Part shown: positions 43,872 through 54,503 of the stretch, in pieces
Numbering within the stretch: the stretch's first letter is position 1
Layout: each line of letters begins with the position of its first letter
Assembly: GCA_024195585.1 (NCBI GenBank)
Contig: SWBL01000342.1
Coordinates: 1 to 54,503, forward strand
Origin: Aureobasidium sp. EXF-3400
Lineage: Eukaryota; Ascomycota; Dothideomycetes; Dothideales; Saccotheciaceae
Reading direction: 5' to 3'
DNA: 54,503 bases
Position numbers and translations under genes: made by a program
Notes under the pieces: generated by a model
What the model saw: only the letters and a program-made list of their open reading frames with translations
Told to the model about the DNA's origin: nothing
Databases searched by the model: none

Positions 43872-46040
43872 CGTCGGCGAGGAATTGGAGAGTGAAAGAT
43901 GCCGAGCTGGGCGTGAAGGAGCACAGAGCCATGTTCATATACTTGCAATGACAAAGTGGCACGCGACAAGCGGTAGCGGAAGCGCGGAGAATTTCGTATG
44001 TCGCATAGGAACGAAAGTCATTCATGAGTCCCGCGAAGCCTCCATCAGGCATGGCCGATGATCTACAGGGTGTCAAGGTGACGTACCTTGAAGCTTATCT
44101 GAGGCCAGATTGAGGCTTGTTTTGGCAAGTGAGCACACGACAACTTCCATAGGGCTGAAGGATCCATCTCGCTCGCTCGGCGTATACTCCGAATACACCA
44201 TTGGTATCGTACAGTGAATTCTTCATTCTCATGAACGGCAAATCAGTATGCACCTCACTTCAATTCCTGTAAGAGTCATTCAAGATTGAGATTTGCAGCA
44301 AAAGGCAATCGTGGGAGATACGTCACGGAGATTTTCAGCTGAAACGGCGTGGTATGTCACTGAGGCTCGAAAGTTTATCTGGTGCACTCGCTATTTGAGT
44401 GCACCAATGAGAACATTTCTAATGACTTACGATTAAGCATGAATCAAGCTCCAGATATGCGATTCAAGGGCCCCGGTCTCTTGTGATCCAACGTTCTTGA
44501 CTCACGGAGATCTGGAAACTCACTTTCTTGGTATAACGAGGGCCACGTAACAAACATCGTGTCGGATAGGCGTGTCAGATCCGCCAGGGCCGAAGCGATA
44601 TATTCACTCGCTTATCTACGACTTGTAGAAAGTGATGACGGTGATGGTAATGGCATTGTTGCGCGAGATTCATCTCAGTGACCGAGTCCTCAATTGATAC
44701 ATTGTCGAGCATTTTGTTATCTCCGGAAGATGGCCACCGATGATTCGGGCCCTTCAATCCGGTATGCGGCGGGCCAAGATTGTCAACATCCGAGCAAAGC
44801 GATGATCTCACTCAGATATGTAGGGGCAACTCATATGGCTTGAGAAGACTCGTACGCCAACCCGTCTCACCAGCAACACCATGACACGTCTTGTCTATGC
44901 ACTTCGCTAGTACAGATGGCAGTAGGTGTTGATAGGCGACGATCAGAGTAGCGACGGGTCTTGCCTGAGCATTGAAACAGCATGATAAGGCAGGGACGAG
45001 GCAGAACTCAAGCGGTAGACACCGGGCAAAGAGATAAATGCCTGCCATGAAGAGCAGGGGCCTTTCGCACTATCTCCGGTACTCTGTTCCTGGCTCTTGT
45101 ATGTCTAGAATCAAGGCTTGCAAAGGAGAGCGAACTTGGAGGGGGTGTACGAGTAACGACGCGGTGGAGAGCTGAGGAGGAGGTCTCTGGGGAACACGGC
45201 CAAACAGTGGGGTTTTCATCGTTCGTACGAGTAGACGCACGCTATGGATTCGCCTAAATCATGCTTCATCTTGCTGGTGTCATGTCGCAATGGCGGCGCT
45301 CAATGCGGGAGAAGTCTTGTTCGCGCGTCGCAAACCTCGGGCGTAAGAACAGACATCATGCAGGACAAGGAGACTATTGCCGGTGATGGCGAGAGTGTGT
45401 GACGATGCCGCGACGGTGAAGACTGACGAGAATTGTTGACGACGATGAGGCGAATGATGAAGAGGGAGGAACTCGGACAGCTCGGGTAGCCAACGGTGCC
45501 GACAGTTGAGTTGCGGGGTGTCGAAAACACCTGCTCGAGACTTCATGTGGTGAATCTTGTTTCCATACCCTCGATGTTTACCAAGGTTCAATCGGCAATG
45601 AACGCAAGAATATGGCGCTCTCGCACATGCTGTGGGAGTATAACAGGGGGCTTAAAAGTAGTGACATCGTCACGCAAGTCTCCAGGCTAATGACTGTCGC
45701 AAAAGAAGTGCTCCTGGCGTGCGCAGAGGAATTGTTCGAAATTTTCCAATTTTGAATAGTCGACATGCTGATTCTTTGTCATTGCGCTATGCTCATTGGG
45801 TTCATTGAGGTGGAGATCAAGTTAGGAAAATAGAGATGTGAGATGAAAGGTGTAATTTGGAAGGACGGCAAGGACCGAGGATGGTCGAGGTCAAGAAAGT
45901 GAAGATGAAAGCTTGACGTGTGTATGGGATTGTTTTCTTCTGGTATTCTGCAAACTAGCGAACAAATGGGAACGTCAACCTTGATCATGGAAACATCCAG
46001 AAATCTCGTACCATTATGTTATTAATCCAAGATCAAACAA
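43872..46040. other. Gene-poor region upstream of MFS gene
   Basis: About 2.2 kb have no recognisable gene, RNA or clear repeat. Open frames are short and overlapping. The left end should hold the MFS promoter. Confidence 0.4.
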
Positions 46041-46604
46041 CTACTGTAGTCTCGTCTCCATCAAATCTCTCAAATGCTGTATCTTCTTGTCGATGACCTT
46101 TGGCTCATCCATATGATCTGCCAGAGCGATCCTAAGATCCAAGGCAGACTTGACAACACTAATATCATGGACACCAGATGACGTGGCTTCGAGCGAGAGC
46201 GCCATAGCCTCGCGATAGCGACTCCAGAACGCGGTAGTTTCATTGAGCAAGGAAGTTTCATGGCCAGGCAGAGTCCAGAGCGAGGTTTCATTGGCCTTGA
46301 CACCGCGATCCCATGTCTTGGTCATGCGCTCGGATTGGCCAAAGTCTGCTGTTGTCGGGTTCGTGGAATTGTTGTTTCCTTCGCACTGCATTGACCATTC
46401 CTTGTCGAGATGGTCCATCCAGTCGTTCATCAACTCTTGACGTACGTCGCCGTTGACGCCGGGTAAATGTGCTAGCATGCTGCCACGCGTGCTTTCGTAC
46501 TTGTGTGTCATGTTCCGCTCTATGTGCCTGGTACATACGAGCCAATTCATTCTGTCTCGACTTTTAGTCCTACTGAACGATTGCCACAAGGGAGCAGCAT
46601 ACAT
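46041..46604 (-). CDS. Small hypothetical protein
   Basis: This is a 187-residue open frame with ATG at 46604; the frame extends to a GTG at 46616. The product is polar and Trp/Met-rich, with WMDHLDKEW and a helical C-terminus (DEPKVIDKKIQHLRDLMETRLQ). I see no signal peptide, membrane helix or known domain. It sits tail-on behind VAC14 on the same strand, 128 bases past its stop. Coding status rests on length, frame and protein-like composition only. It could be a fast-evolving fungal protein or a chance ORF. Confidence 0.45.
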   Translation of the reverse strand: MYAAPLWQSFSRTKSRDRMNWLVCTRHIERNMTHKYESTRGSMLAHLPGVNGDVRQELMNDWMDHLDKEWSMQCEGNNNSTNPTTADFGQSERMTKTWDRGVKANETSLWTLPGHETSLLNETTAFWSRYREAMALSLEATSSGVHDISVVKSALDLRIALADHMDEPKVIDKKIQHLRDLMETRLQ

Positions 46605-46732
46605 CTCATGCGCCACGATTTATCACATTCGCCGATTGCGAATCTCTCTTTGTGCTCTCTATACAGGCTTTGGTACATGGACAGAAACCAAACTGTGCAT
46701 ATCACACACTCATCAACGCCTCTATTCTGGAT

Positions 46733-49539
46733 CTACTTTTTCAATGTTCCACCTGTAGCTTTCGCCGCTGTACTCCTTGTAAATCTGCCCAGCTGGCTCA
46801 GACTACTCCTGCTCTTCTGATGCCCTTGTCCTTGTGTCGGCGTCGCAGAAGGTCTGGTTATGCTAGCCGCACTCCCTGGTCTGCCCAAGCCACTCAATCT
46901 ACCAGTGGCCTTTTCTTTCGCTGGTGCAGAGGCTTCCTTGTTGAGTGTTGGTGATTCTAGTTCGTCATCCATATCTGGCAAAGTAAGTCCGTTCGGCAGC
47001 GTGGTCAAACGTTGAGGTCGCTGTTGTGCTCGGCGAGCTTTCTCCTGCACCGATTTGAACTTCTCCAGCAGATCTGACCATTTGATGCCCGGATCTTCTC
47101 TAGACTTGAGGCGATTCGGTCTGTCAAAGGTTGAAGCTGATGGTGTGATTGGTGCACTACAGGAAGTCAGTATTGCGGTGAGAATAAAAGTGAGATGGAA
47201 AAGACTTACGTTCTCGGCGCAATATGCAAGTAGCCGATCGCACTGACACTATTCAGGCGATTCTTAAGCGCTGCAAATGCCGAAGACTGCGGTAGAAGCA
47301 TCAATAGACCGTAGAGACACTTGTAAAGGTGAGGGAAGCGTTCTGGTTCGAGAAGCTGGAGGCGCAGGTAGGTGAAAACAGGAGACTCAAGCAATTGTAC
47401 CAGCTTGTCGATCTGAATTAACATGTTGACAGTCATCTCAAGCTCTGCAATAATTTGCAACAGATTGTAGGCTTGTTCATATACTTGAGCAAGCAAACAC
47501 AGCGAGAATGTCGCGACCGCGTTGTGACACCATGCTCTGAACAGAGTGACGAAGAAAGTCTGGCCATCTCTGTTCTCGAGATTCCTCAGGCGTTTCCGGA
47601 GATCAGCCAGCTCAGGCGCTGTGATAAGATTGTTATTCAGGTTTTGCACCATGATGCTCGCGAACTCGACGTCATCATCCTTCTCGAGACAGTCTGCCAG
47701 AGTGCGGTAGATGCGCTCAGCGCTGAGGTTCAAGCAGAGTTGGCGAATGATGAGGTTTCCTCTGATCTCGAGTAGTTTTCTGTCCGTGCAAAAGAGTTTT
47801 AGGAGATTAACCATGAACGACGTGAAGTACGAATCATCACTGTTCTTTGATATTTGGGAGAGCAGTGTGAGGTCGCGTGTGACAACAGCATCTGCTGGAT
47901 CTGACAGTGTCTTGAGCAGAGCAGGGAATGTTCCATCATGAATGGCCAAAGTCTTGCGCGGTGACTTGCGATGTAGCATGATCAACCAGGCCAATGCAGC
48001 CACACGAGTCTGCTCGTGCTCATTGAGGAATTGTAACGTCAGAGAGTTCACAGCAGCTTCATAGTCAAGCTCTGTCAAGACGGGGTTCGAGGGTTGTAGG
48101 GTTGGAGAAGTGGATGCGGCGGCTTGGTCGGTAGATTCCGCCAGCGTGTCTGGGCTGTTTGCCTTTCGTGTACGTATCGGGATTGAGTCTCTGCGTGGTG
48201 TTTCTCCTGGAGTCTTGGATTGCTGTTGTTGCTGACCGTCTTCAGGAAGCGACATGATGTGGGCCATGAGAGCAGTGTTGACTCTGTTGGCGGCCTTGCG
48301 AACTTGACCAACATGATGCGAAAGTGCTGGCAAGACTTGAGAAAGAAGACGAGGCACGAAAGCGAGCATGTCTTCAGGGCAGATATCAAAGAAGCCTTCG
48401 ATCCAGCGAAGGGTCGTCATTTGGATTTCCTCTTCAGCCGAGTCATTCAAAAATGTGATCAAGATGTCGAGGATCTTTGCGTACTCAATCTGAACATCTT
48501 GACCTGGTATCCACTCGTCACCAGCATTGTTGCCATTCTTTTCGTCCATGTTGGAGCTGACAAAAGAGGCTGAATCAGAGCTGGCCTTGTCCTCGTTGTG
48601 ATTTGCTTCAACATTGTCATGCTGGGCTTCTGGATCTTGGTCGCCGATTTCCAGTTCGTCTCTACTGGATATTGAAGGCTTGCGGTGGCTCTCGGTGACG
48701 ATACTCCTCTTGCTCTCAGCGATGCCCTTCTTGATAGCCGAAATCTTCTTGATCTCCGCGAGGAAGCGGTCGAGGCAGACCTTGGTGGTGGTATGGACGT
48801 CTGTGTTGGGGTCGGAGAGGAAGCGCAAGAGGCCACCGAGGAAATCTGGTAGGAAGACGACCAATTCGAGGTCGGGTATCGAGTCTAGTAATGTGATCCA
48901 GCTGACAAGGAAGGTACGAGTGAAGGGGTTAATGACGAAGATGCGCTCGCGCAGTAGAGGGATAAATCGGGCGAGGGAGAAGGCGGTGGGTTGTTCGGCG
49001 AAGGGATCCTCATTGTTTGGACCAAGCTCGTTGTCGAGGATGGAGACGTAGGAAGCGGCGGATTCAGCGACAATGTCCTTGACCAGACGGTCGAGCAGCT
49101 CGGCGCCATTCTTGACCGAGAGTTCGGTATCGGCAGCCAACTTGCAAAGGGCATCAAAGACGTCGTTGAAGTAAATCAGAATCTCGCCTTTTGCTACCTT
49201 GGCAATGTTGTACATGCTCTCGCAGGCATAGTATCGCACTCTGGCGTCTTGGTCGGAGAAGCAGGCAAGGACCGGAGGAACTATATCACGGAGGTAGCGA
49301 GCAACATCGATACCGAGAGCGATGGCAGCAGCAGCGAGGCCGATGAGACCTCCATTGCGCGCGTGGGGTTGGTGGACGGCGTATGCGTAGTCGTGGCAGA
49401 GCTGGTGGACAATCTTCTCGATGCGGACGTGGTCGTTATTAGCCAGAGAGTCGCGGATGATGGCCTCAAGCTCCAGAGCACCGCCTTTGCGACGGTCATA
49501 CAGCTTGTCGGCCAGAGCCTTCTGGACAGACACGTCCAT
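46733..49539 (-). CDS. VAC14: VAC14, scaffold of the PIKfyve/Fab1 complex
   Basis: This is the scaffold that holds the Fab1/PIKfyve lipid kinase and the Fig4 phosphatase together on vacuole membranes, controlling PI(3,5)P2. Exons are 49539-47210 and 47156-46733, giving 917 residues, normal for fungi. The N-terminus MDVSVQKALADKLYDRRKGGALELE and the HEAT-like repeats (HARNGGLIGLAAAAIALG, DQDARVRYYACESMYNIAK) are typical. A polar acidic insert lies near residues 265-350. The Fig4-binding C-terminal domain reads VNMLIQIDKLVQLLESPVF, LRLQLLEPER and LYGLLMLLPQSSAF. A disordered Ser/Arg/Gly tail follows in exon 2. An upstream in-frame open stretch has no credible start. It is divergent from the AsnRS gene. 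Confidence 0.96.
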
Positions 49540-50127
49540 GGTCGAGGTCGGTCGAAGCTTGGCCTTGTCGCTGGTTACTCGGGTTATGTCGTGTGTTTGC
49601 CCGATTGTCGCATGGCGGGGGGTTCTCTTCTCATGAATTACGCGACATGTGTTACGAGCTCTTTCTTCCTCCCTTTCCAAACGAGAATATCAAGTGCGCA
49701 TGTCACTGTTGCAGAGTAATGGGGCAGTCACGGCGTGTTGTGGTGATCGACAGCCCCCGAGCGTCGACTCCCCACCCGTGATTGACTCCTTCTCCGCCCC
49801 GACACATGGTTGTACTCTCGAAATACACAATTGCCTTCTGGATATGATTTTGACCAAGAAGACAGCCTCTGGTCATACGCTCCCTGTAACATTCTCCTTG
49901 TTTCTGTATATCCCTTGTGCATTTCTTCAGCTACACTGTGACGCTCTGGAGCACACGGGGAAGGAAGGAGGAAGGCGCATAGTGTCGGGCAAGCACGAGT
50001 CATGGACCTCCGCTATCAGTCGGTGGTTTATTCAGGCTGATAAGCTGTGACTCTTTTCCCCTCGCTGTTATTTCCACACGCGCAGCTGAGCCCAAACTTG
50101 TTCCCTCTCCGCAATTGACACGCAATC
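49540..50127. promoter_or_regulatory. Bidirectional promoter, VAC14 / AsnRS, with repeat insertion
   Basis: This 588-base gap between two housekeeping start codons holds both promoters. A copy of the AGCACACGG dispersed repeat lies in its middle (49810-49970), followed by a C/T-rich stretch just before the AsnRS start. Confidence 0.5.
49810..49970. repeat. Dispersed AGCACACGG repeat, copy 3
   Basis: It carries ACAATTGCCTTCT, TTGTGCATTTCTTCAGCTACACTGTGA and GGAGCACACGGGGAAGG, matching copies 1 and 2 in block order. Confidence 0.55.
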
Positions 50128-51878
50128 ATGGCCGACAAACCCTCCATCTACGTCGACGAGGAGAAAGGCGTCGACGCCGAGTCCGCCACCGGCTCCGAGC
50201 AAGCTCCCTACAAGTCCGTCCAGTACGCTTTCCTCCAACACGCCGACAACGCCCAATACCAAGTGCGCAAGAGCGCTGAGGAACCCGAATGGAAGCCCGC
50301 CGCAAAGGCTGCCTTGAAGAAGGCCGCCAACTACGCCGACGCTCAGAAGAAGAAGGCCGCAAAGGAGAAGGACCTTGCCATTCGTCTGCAAAAGGAGGAG
50401 GAAGATCGCCAGAAGGTGCTTGAGGAGGCCAAGAAGATCGAGGTCAACGAGGACCCTTCGTTGCCTGCCGCCTTGAAGATGAAGCTCGACAACAAGATGG
50501 TTCAGCTGCGTGGCAACGGTGTTGACCAGGGCACTCGCGTCCGCGTCTTTGGTCGTGTCCACCGCTACCGTCACCAGAAGGGTCTCGTCTTCATTACCCT
50601 CCGCGATGGTTACGGCTTCATGCAGTGCATTCTCCAGGGCGACCTTGCAAAGTCATACGATGCCATCACCCTCCAGCGCGAGAGCAGTATGGAGATTGTC
50701 GGCGAACTTCGTGCAGTCCCCGAAGGAAACCACGCTCCCGACAACCGCGAGCTCCACGCCGACTACTTCAAGGTCCTGTTCAAGGCTCCCGGTGGTGACG
50801 ATGCCATCACCAACAAGGTCCAGGCCAAGGGTGATGCCCAAACCCTCCTCGACCTTCGCCATCTCACTCTCCGTGGTGAAGTCGCTTCCAACGTCATGTT
50901 CGTCCGCGATGCTGTCGAGTACGCTTTCCACCAGGTCTACAGAGAGGTCCGCTGCCGCAAGGTCTCTCCTCCCGCTCTTGTGCAAACCCAAGTCGAAGGT
51001 GGAGCCACTCTGTTCAAGTTCGACTACTACGGCGAGCCCGCCTTCCTGACTCAATCCTCGCAACTCTACCTCGAGACAGTGCTGCCCTCCATGGGCGACG
51101 TCTACTGTATCGAAAAGTCATTCCGCGCCGAAAAGTCCCTTACCCGCCGTCACTTGTCCGAGTACACACACGTTGAAGCCGAACTCGACTTCATCACCTT
51201 TGACGACCTGCTCGTCCATCTCGAAGAAGTCATGTGCCGCGTCATTGAAATCACCATGAGCGACCCCAAGATCGCCGCCATCATCAAGGAACTCAACCCC
51301 GAATTCCAAATGCCCCAACGCCCCTTTATGCGCATGAAGTACAGTGAAGCCATTGACTGGCTGGTCGAGCACAACATCCCCAACGAGGAAGACCAACCTC
51401 ACAAGTTCGGCGATGATATCGCTGAGGCTGCTGAGCGTAGAATGACAGATATCATCAACCGTCCCATCTTCCTTACTCACTTCCCCGTCGAGATCAAGGC
51501 CTTCTACATGCAAAAAGACAAGGATGACCGTCGCGTCACCGAGTCTGTTGATTGCTTGATGCCTGGTGTCGGTGAGATTGTCGGTGGCTCAATGAGAATG
51601 GACGATTACGATGAGTTGATGGCTGCCTACGAGCGTGAAGGCATCGATCCCAAGCCCTACTACTGGTACACCGATCAACGCAGGTATGTTTTTATCCACT
51701 CCTCCATCTTTTCGAAAACTTGCAAGCATGATGCTAATATGATCTTGATAGATACGGTTCATCCCCCCACGGTGGCTACGGACTCGGTCTCGAGCGCTTC
51801 CTCGCTTGGTTGTGCAAGCAGCACACCGTCCGCGACACTTGTCTGTACCCTCGTTACATGGGCCGTTGCACTCCTTAG
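50128..51878 (+). CDS. Cytosolic asparaginyl-tRNA synthetase
   Basis: This enzyme charges tRNA-Asn with asparagine in the cytosol (class IIb synthetase; DED81 in yeast). Exons are 50128-51683 and 51752-51878, giving 560 residues. The N-terminus [24 protein letters not shown] is the eukaryotic AsnRS appended domain, followed by a Lys/Glu-rich helix (residues about 65-115). The OB-fold anticodon domain includes [19 protein letters not shown]. Class II motif 2 is [21 protein letters not shown] (residues about 332-352), and motif 3 is [10 protein letters not shown] in exon 2. The ending [12 protein letters not shown] is diagnostic for AsnRS rather than AspRS. The ORF reads on into its intron; splicing gives RYGSSPHGG. 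Codon use is C-rich, as expected for a highly expressed gene. Confidence 0.97.
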
Positions 51879-52364
51879 TTCTACTCAAACAGCCATGTTC
51901 AAGAAGGAAAAAGGCGTGGGTGTCCTCGGTAGCAAAAAAAAGCAAAGCAAAAACTTTCCGTCTTCCGTTCCAGAACTTTCCCACTCTTTCATGCTGTTTT
52001 TTGTGAACTAGTGTCAAGTTGTTATTTGTTCTCTCTAAGATCAACTGCCACTCTCTCTGGTGCTCCTTTTTTTTGTTTCTCGCTATTGATTTTCCTTTTG
52101 TTTCGAAGGGGGATTACGATGCAAAACATTCCAAGATTTTCGAAAATTTCGCAAAAGTCCAAATTGTGACTTCGATGACCCTGGCAACTATATATTCTTT
52201 CTCTTGCATCGCACAATGTTTCATTTTCTTGCCATATCGTAGTAGAGGGAGGGAACCGATTCCTGATCATCGAATTCATCAAATTTTATTACTTTACAAG
52301 CTGGAGCAGTGTCTCCTGGTGATTCCCTCGAATCTCCAGCGAAGCGCCACGGTGCGGGGTCGAG
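51879..52364. other. AsnRS 3' region and LINE 5' UTR
   Basis: This 486-base gap starts with a T-rich 3' UTR. Near 52290-52330 the composition changes to purine/GC-rich sequence leading into the retrotransposon ORF1, so the element's 5' end probably lies there. The exact insertion point and target-site duplication cannot be set because the 3' end is outside the window. Confidence 0.4.
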
Positions 52365-53969
52365 ATGCCAGCTCCGAGAGGCCGAGGAGGCACGAGAGGC
52401 GGAGGTATAGCAGGAAAGGGGAGGTTCGAATCGCTGTCACAGGGCAGCGGGGACAGGCAGGATGAGGAGGATACAGTTATGAGGGACAGGGAACATGTAG
52501 AGAAAAGAAAAAGAGACGGCAGACAGGGCGGCGCAGAAGACAGCCCTCAGAGACGCGACGCACGCATCGACCTAGACTCTGACTCGACGTCAGTAGAAGC
52601 GACACCAAGGAAGAAAGTATCGCCTATCGCTACAAGAATGATAACAAGAGGACTTGAGAGAGAAGGAGCTTCAAGAGTAGAGGGAGGCGACTCTCCCATG
52701 TCGCAAGGAAGCCCGACCCCAGCACCTAACAAGCAGGCACAAGCCGCTAGACCTCAAGCAACCTCAAACGACGACATTATAGCCATCCTACTCCGCATGC
52801 AACAAAGGGAGGAAGCAGAGAGAATAAGAGCCGAAGCAAAAGAGAATGAATATAAAGCAGAGATTAGGCAGCTGCAGAGCACAGTTACAGCACTTGTCCT
52901 AGACCTCAAGAGCCTGCAAGAATCAGTCCCGAACTGGGGTTCCCTAGTATCATCATCACAACAAACAGGAACAGAAGAATCATACGCAAGCGTCGCTGCA
53001 CAGGGCGTAAGCCTTACTACCGCCCCGACCCAGGTAGTGGAGATAGCACACACACCACGTAGAAATTCAGGATCTCGGGTCTCATTTGATCTGTCTGAAA
53101 GAGGTAGCCCGTCACCAACTGGATCTCCAGCAATATCAGTAGGACCATCGATAAGAAGCGCAATGAAGAAGACAGTCCACAAGAGAGAATCAAACATGGT
53201 TATTGACCTTAAGAACCTAGACATGGAGGGATACCCAGACCACGAAGCGCTAAGCAGAACGAGAAGCAGAATTATAGCTGGAATCAGATCGAACGAAGGT
53301 CTAGACACAGTACAACTGAATCACTTCATGATAAGGCACACAAACAAGGACGTCCATCTAGCCTTTCTTCAGCTAGACATTGAGGCGGAAAGGAAAGCAA
53401 GACTCCGCGCCGAGGAATGGATCAACACATTTCTCAAAGGCGCAAAACTCCTTGAGCCAACGTGGTACCCAGTTAAGATCGATTTCGTGCCCAAAATGGA
53501 GGCTACAAACCAGGAGACCGGAGGGGTGAACGACTTTGCAAGCAAGGCATTCTCAGAAGAAAACAGTGTCGAAGTCAGACAGATCAGATGGCTCGGCAGG
53601 CCAAAGGCGCACGCAGCCTATGCATCAACAGTCGCTAAACTGGCCACAAAAGAACAAGTTAGCAAGCTGTTACAGGATCAAGAAGAGGGAAGGGAGATCA
53701 CTATGTTTGGATGTACAGTGCAAGTCTCGGTCTTCCAGGAACAGAGAGGGCCAAGATCATGCCACCAATGCCAGAGGTATGGACACATTCGAAAAGACTG
53801 TACCGCTGCACCTAGGTGTTCATGGTGCGCACAAGAAGGCCACGAAAGCTGCCAAACGGGACCAGCAAAGTGCATCAACTGCAAAGGGGGACATCCATCC
53901 TACAGCAAAGTGTGCCCAGAGTACACCAAACGACAAGAACGGATAATCAACCTTAGACCTCATGAGTAG
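52365..53969 (+). CDS. LINE ORF1, Gag-like nucleic-acid-binding protein
   Basis: This 534-residue RNA-binding protein packages the element's RNA. The basic Arg/Gly-rich N-terminus is followed by a disordered Ser/Pro-rich region. A Glu/Lys-rich coiled coil lies at about residues 140-195 (REEAERIRAEAKENEYKAE). A central conserved domain follows, then three CCHC-type zinc knuckles at about residues 465-525: CHQCQRYGHIRKDC, then CSWCAQEGH with following cysteines, and CINCKGGHPSYSKVC. The start ATG at 52365 follows the purine-rich leader. Its stop overlaps the ORF2 start in ATGAGTAG, suggesting coupled translation of ORF2. Confidence 0.9.
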   Translation: MPAPRGRGGTRGGGIAGKGRFESLSQGSGDRQDEEDTVMRDREHVEKRKRDGRQGGAEDSPQRRDARIDLDSDSTSVEATPRKKVSPIATRMITRGLEREGASRVEGGDSPMSQGSPTPAPNKQAQAARPQATSNDDIIAILLRMQQREEAERIRAEAKENEYKAEIRQLQSTVTALVLDLKSLQESVPNWGSLVSSSQQTGTEESYASVAAQGVSLTTAPTQVVEIAHTPRRNSGSRVSFDLSERGSPSPTGSPAISVGPSIRSAMKKTVHKRESNMVIDLKNLDMEGYPDHEALSRTRSRIIAGIRSNEGLDTVQLNHFMIRHTNKDVHLAFLQLDIEAERKARLRAEEWINTFLKGAKLLEPTWYPVKIDFVPKMEATNQETGGVNDFASKAFSEENSVEVRQIRWLGRPKAHAAYASTVAKLATKEQVSKLLQDQEEGREITMFGCTVQVSVFQEQRGPRSCHQCQRYGHIRKDCTAAPRCSWCAQEGHESCQTGPAKCINCKGGHPSYSKVCPEYTKRQERIINLRPHE

Positions 53970-54503
53970 TACACTCAAGATCCTACAAGCGAACGTCTGG
54001 AAGAGTTCTACGGTCCAGGACGCAATGTACAACGACCCAGACATCTGGGAAAGTGACATGGTACTCATTCAGGAACCACACTATAGGACGAACGATAGAA
54101 ACACATACATCACAGGGACAGGACCAATCTTTGAAGCAATAATACCAAAAACAACACAAGGAGCAAACCAGGAACGGAGGATTCGATCTTGTATATGGGC
54201 GAACCGGAGTAACGAATACACACAAATCCTGACAGACAGTAACGACATAACGATAGTAATACTACGAAAAGGCAACCGCAGCGTCCTAGTGGCATCAGTA
54301 TACATACCCGGCCTCGGACAAGGGGAACAGCTAGACGAACAAGAACTGACAAGCAGACTGCGAGAGGTTCAAGGAGCCTTTAGGAGAGAGAGAGAAAAGA
54401 CCCCAGAGTTGGAACTATTTGTAGCAGGGGACTTCAACAGGCACGACAGCCTATGGGGAGGGGATAGGGTGGTACGTGAAGTAAGACAAGGCAGTGGCAG
54501 CCA
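53962..54503 (+). CDS. LINE ORF2, endonuclease domain (partial)
   Basis: This is the start of the retrotransposon polyprotein (endonuclease, then reverse transcriptase beyond the window). The frame ATG at 53962 is in +1 relation to ORF1 and overlaps its end by eight bases. About 180 codons are open to the window edge. Endonuclease/exonuclease/phosphatase signatures are LKILQANVWKS (Asn), DMVLIQEPHY (catalytic Glu after Gln), SVLVASVYIPG and LFVAGDFNRHDSLWGGD. This is the AP-endonuclease type that nicks target DNA for target-primed reverse transcription. The reverse transcriptase is not in view. Confidence 0.88.
   Translation, partial: MSSTLKILQANVWKSSTVQDAMYNDPDIWESDMVLIQEPHYRTNDRNTYITGTGPIFEAIIPKTTQGANQERRIRSCIWANRSNEYTQILTDSNDITIVILRKGNRSVLVASVYIPGLGQGEQLDEQELTSRLREVQGAFRREREKTPELELFVAGDFNRHDSLWGGDRVVREVRQGSGS

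Larger units (their letters stand above)
52290..54503 (+). mobile_element. Non-LTR retrotransposon (LINE, Tad1-like), 5' part
   Basis: The element has a Gag-like ORF1 with zinc knuckles, then an overlapping ORF2 starting with an APE-type endonuclease. It is cut by the window's right edge. Both frames are open without stops as far as seen, suggesting a recent insertion. Coding sequence is A-rich and uses AGA for Arg heavily, unlike the C-ending codons of the adjacent AsnRS gene. The left boundary is approximate. Clade assignment is inferred from layout and host. Confidence 0.85.

Noticed and set aside
48991..49719. 242-residue plus-strand ORF opposite VAC14
   Set aside because: It is the antisense shadow of a strongly conserved gene, with no motif of its own.
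50128..51878. Aspartyl-tRNA synthetase
   Set aside because: It shares class IIb motifs, but the N-terminal domain and the RCTP ending fit asparaginyl-tRNA synthetase.
50128..52011. 627-residue unspliced synthetase
   Set aside because: The frame reads through a GT-AG intron at 51684-51751. The spliced form restores class II motif 3 and the normal C-terminus.
52415..52450. tRNA-like GGTTCGAATC T-arm
   Set aside because: It lies within LINE ORF1, and no acceptor, D or anticodon stems fit around it.

Overview
The window is nuclear DNA of a filamentous ascomycete (Pezizomycotina). Genes carry short introns of about 45-60 bases with GTAWGT-type donors, CTAAC/CTGAC-like branch sites and YAG acceptors. 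The families seen (UstYa/DUF3328 proteins, sedolisins, fungal OPT and MFS transporters, VAC14, a Tad1-like LINE) fit that group. The class cannot be fixed from sequence alone. No rRNA, tRNA or CRISPR array was recognised.

Bases 1-17.7 kb look like one secondary-metabolite cluster for a ribosomally made, modified peptide (RiPP) of the dikaritin (ustiloxin/phomopsin/epichloecyclin) kind. Its centre is a minus-strand precursor gene (8646-9458) with a signal-peptide exon and 14 near-identical units of the type SSADEATAYVVD, separated by KR or KAKR Kex2-type sites. Around it are two UstYa-like oxidase genes with two HxxHC motifs each, two secreted S53 sedolisin peptidases, an MFS exporter, an OPT oligopeptide transporter, a bZIP-like regulator and a shortened DOMON/b561-like membrane protein. 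A GCATATGC palindrome occurs twice between the precursor and one ustY-like gene and again upstream of the OPT gene. No tyrosinase, methyltransferase or FMO lies inside this block. The left edge is odd: the last codons and stop of the first ustY-like gene lie in a short telomere-like repeat. The precursor signal exon and repeat exon do not join in frame as read here.

Bases 17.7-25.0 kb have no intact gene. They hold diverged copies of a C/T-rich repeat and a scrambled, broken DED1-type DEAD-box helicase.

Bases 25-44 kb carry accessory metabolic genes: an F-box protein, a BBE-type flavoprotein oxidase, a divergent mitochondrial CoA-transferase/acyl-CoA dehydrogenase pair, a fungal membrane protein, a PRMT3-like fragment, a secreted type I phosphodiesterase, a flavin monooxygenase with an apparent frameshift, and a second MFS transporter.

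Bases 46-52 kb hold conserved housekeeping genes (VAC14 and cytosolic asparaginyl-tRNA synthetase, divergently arranged). The right end is a non-LTR retrotransposon with intact ORF1 and the start of ORF2, cut by the window edge. Small dispersed repeats are scattered between genes.
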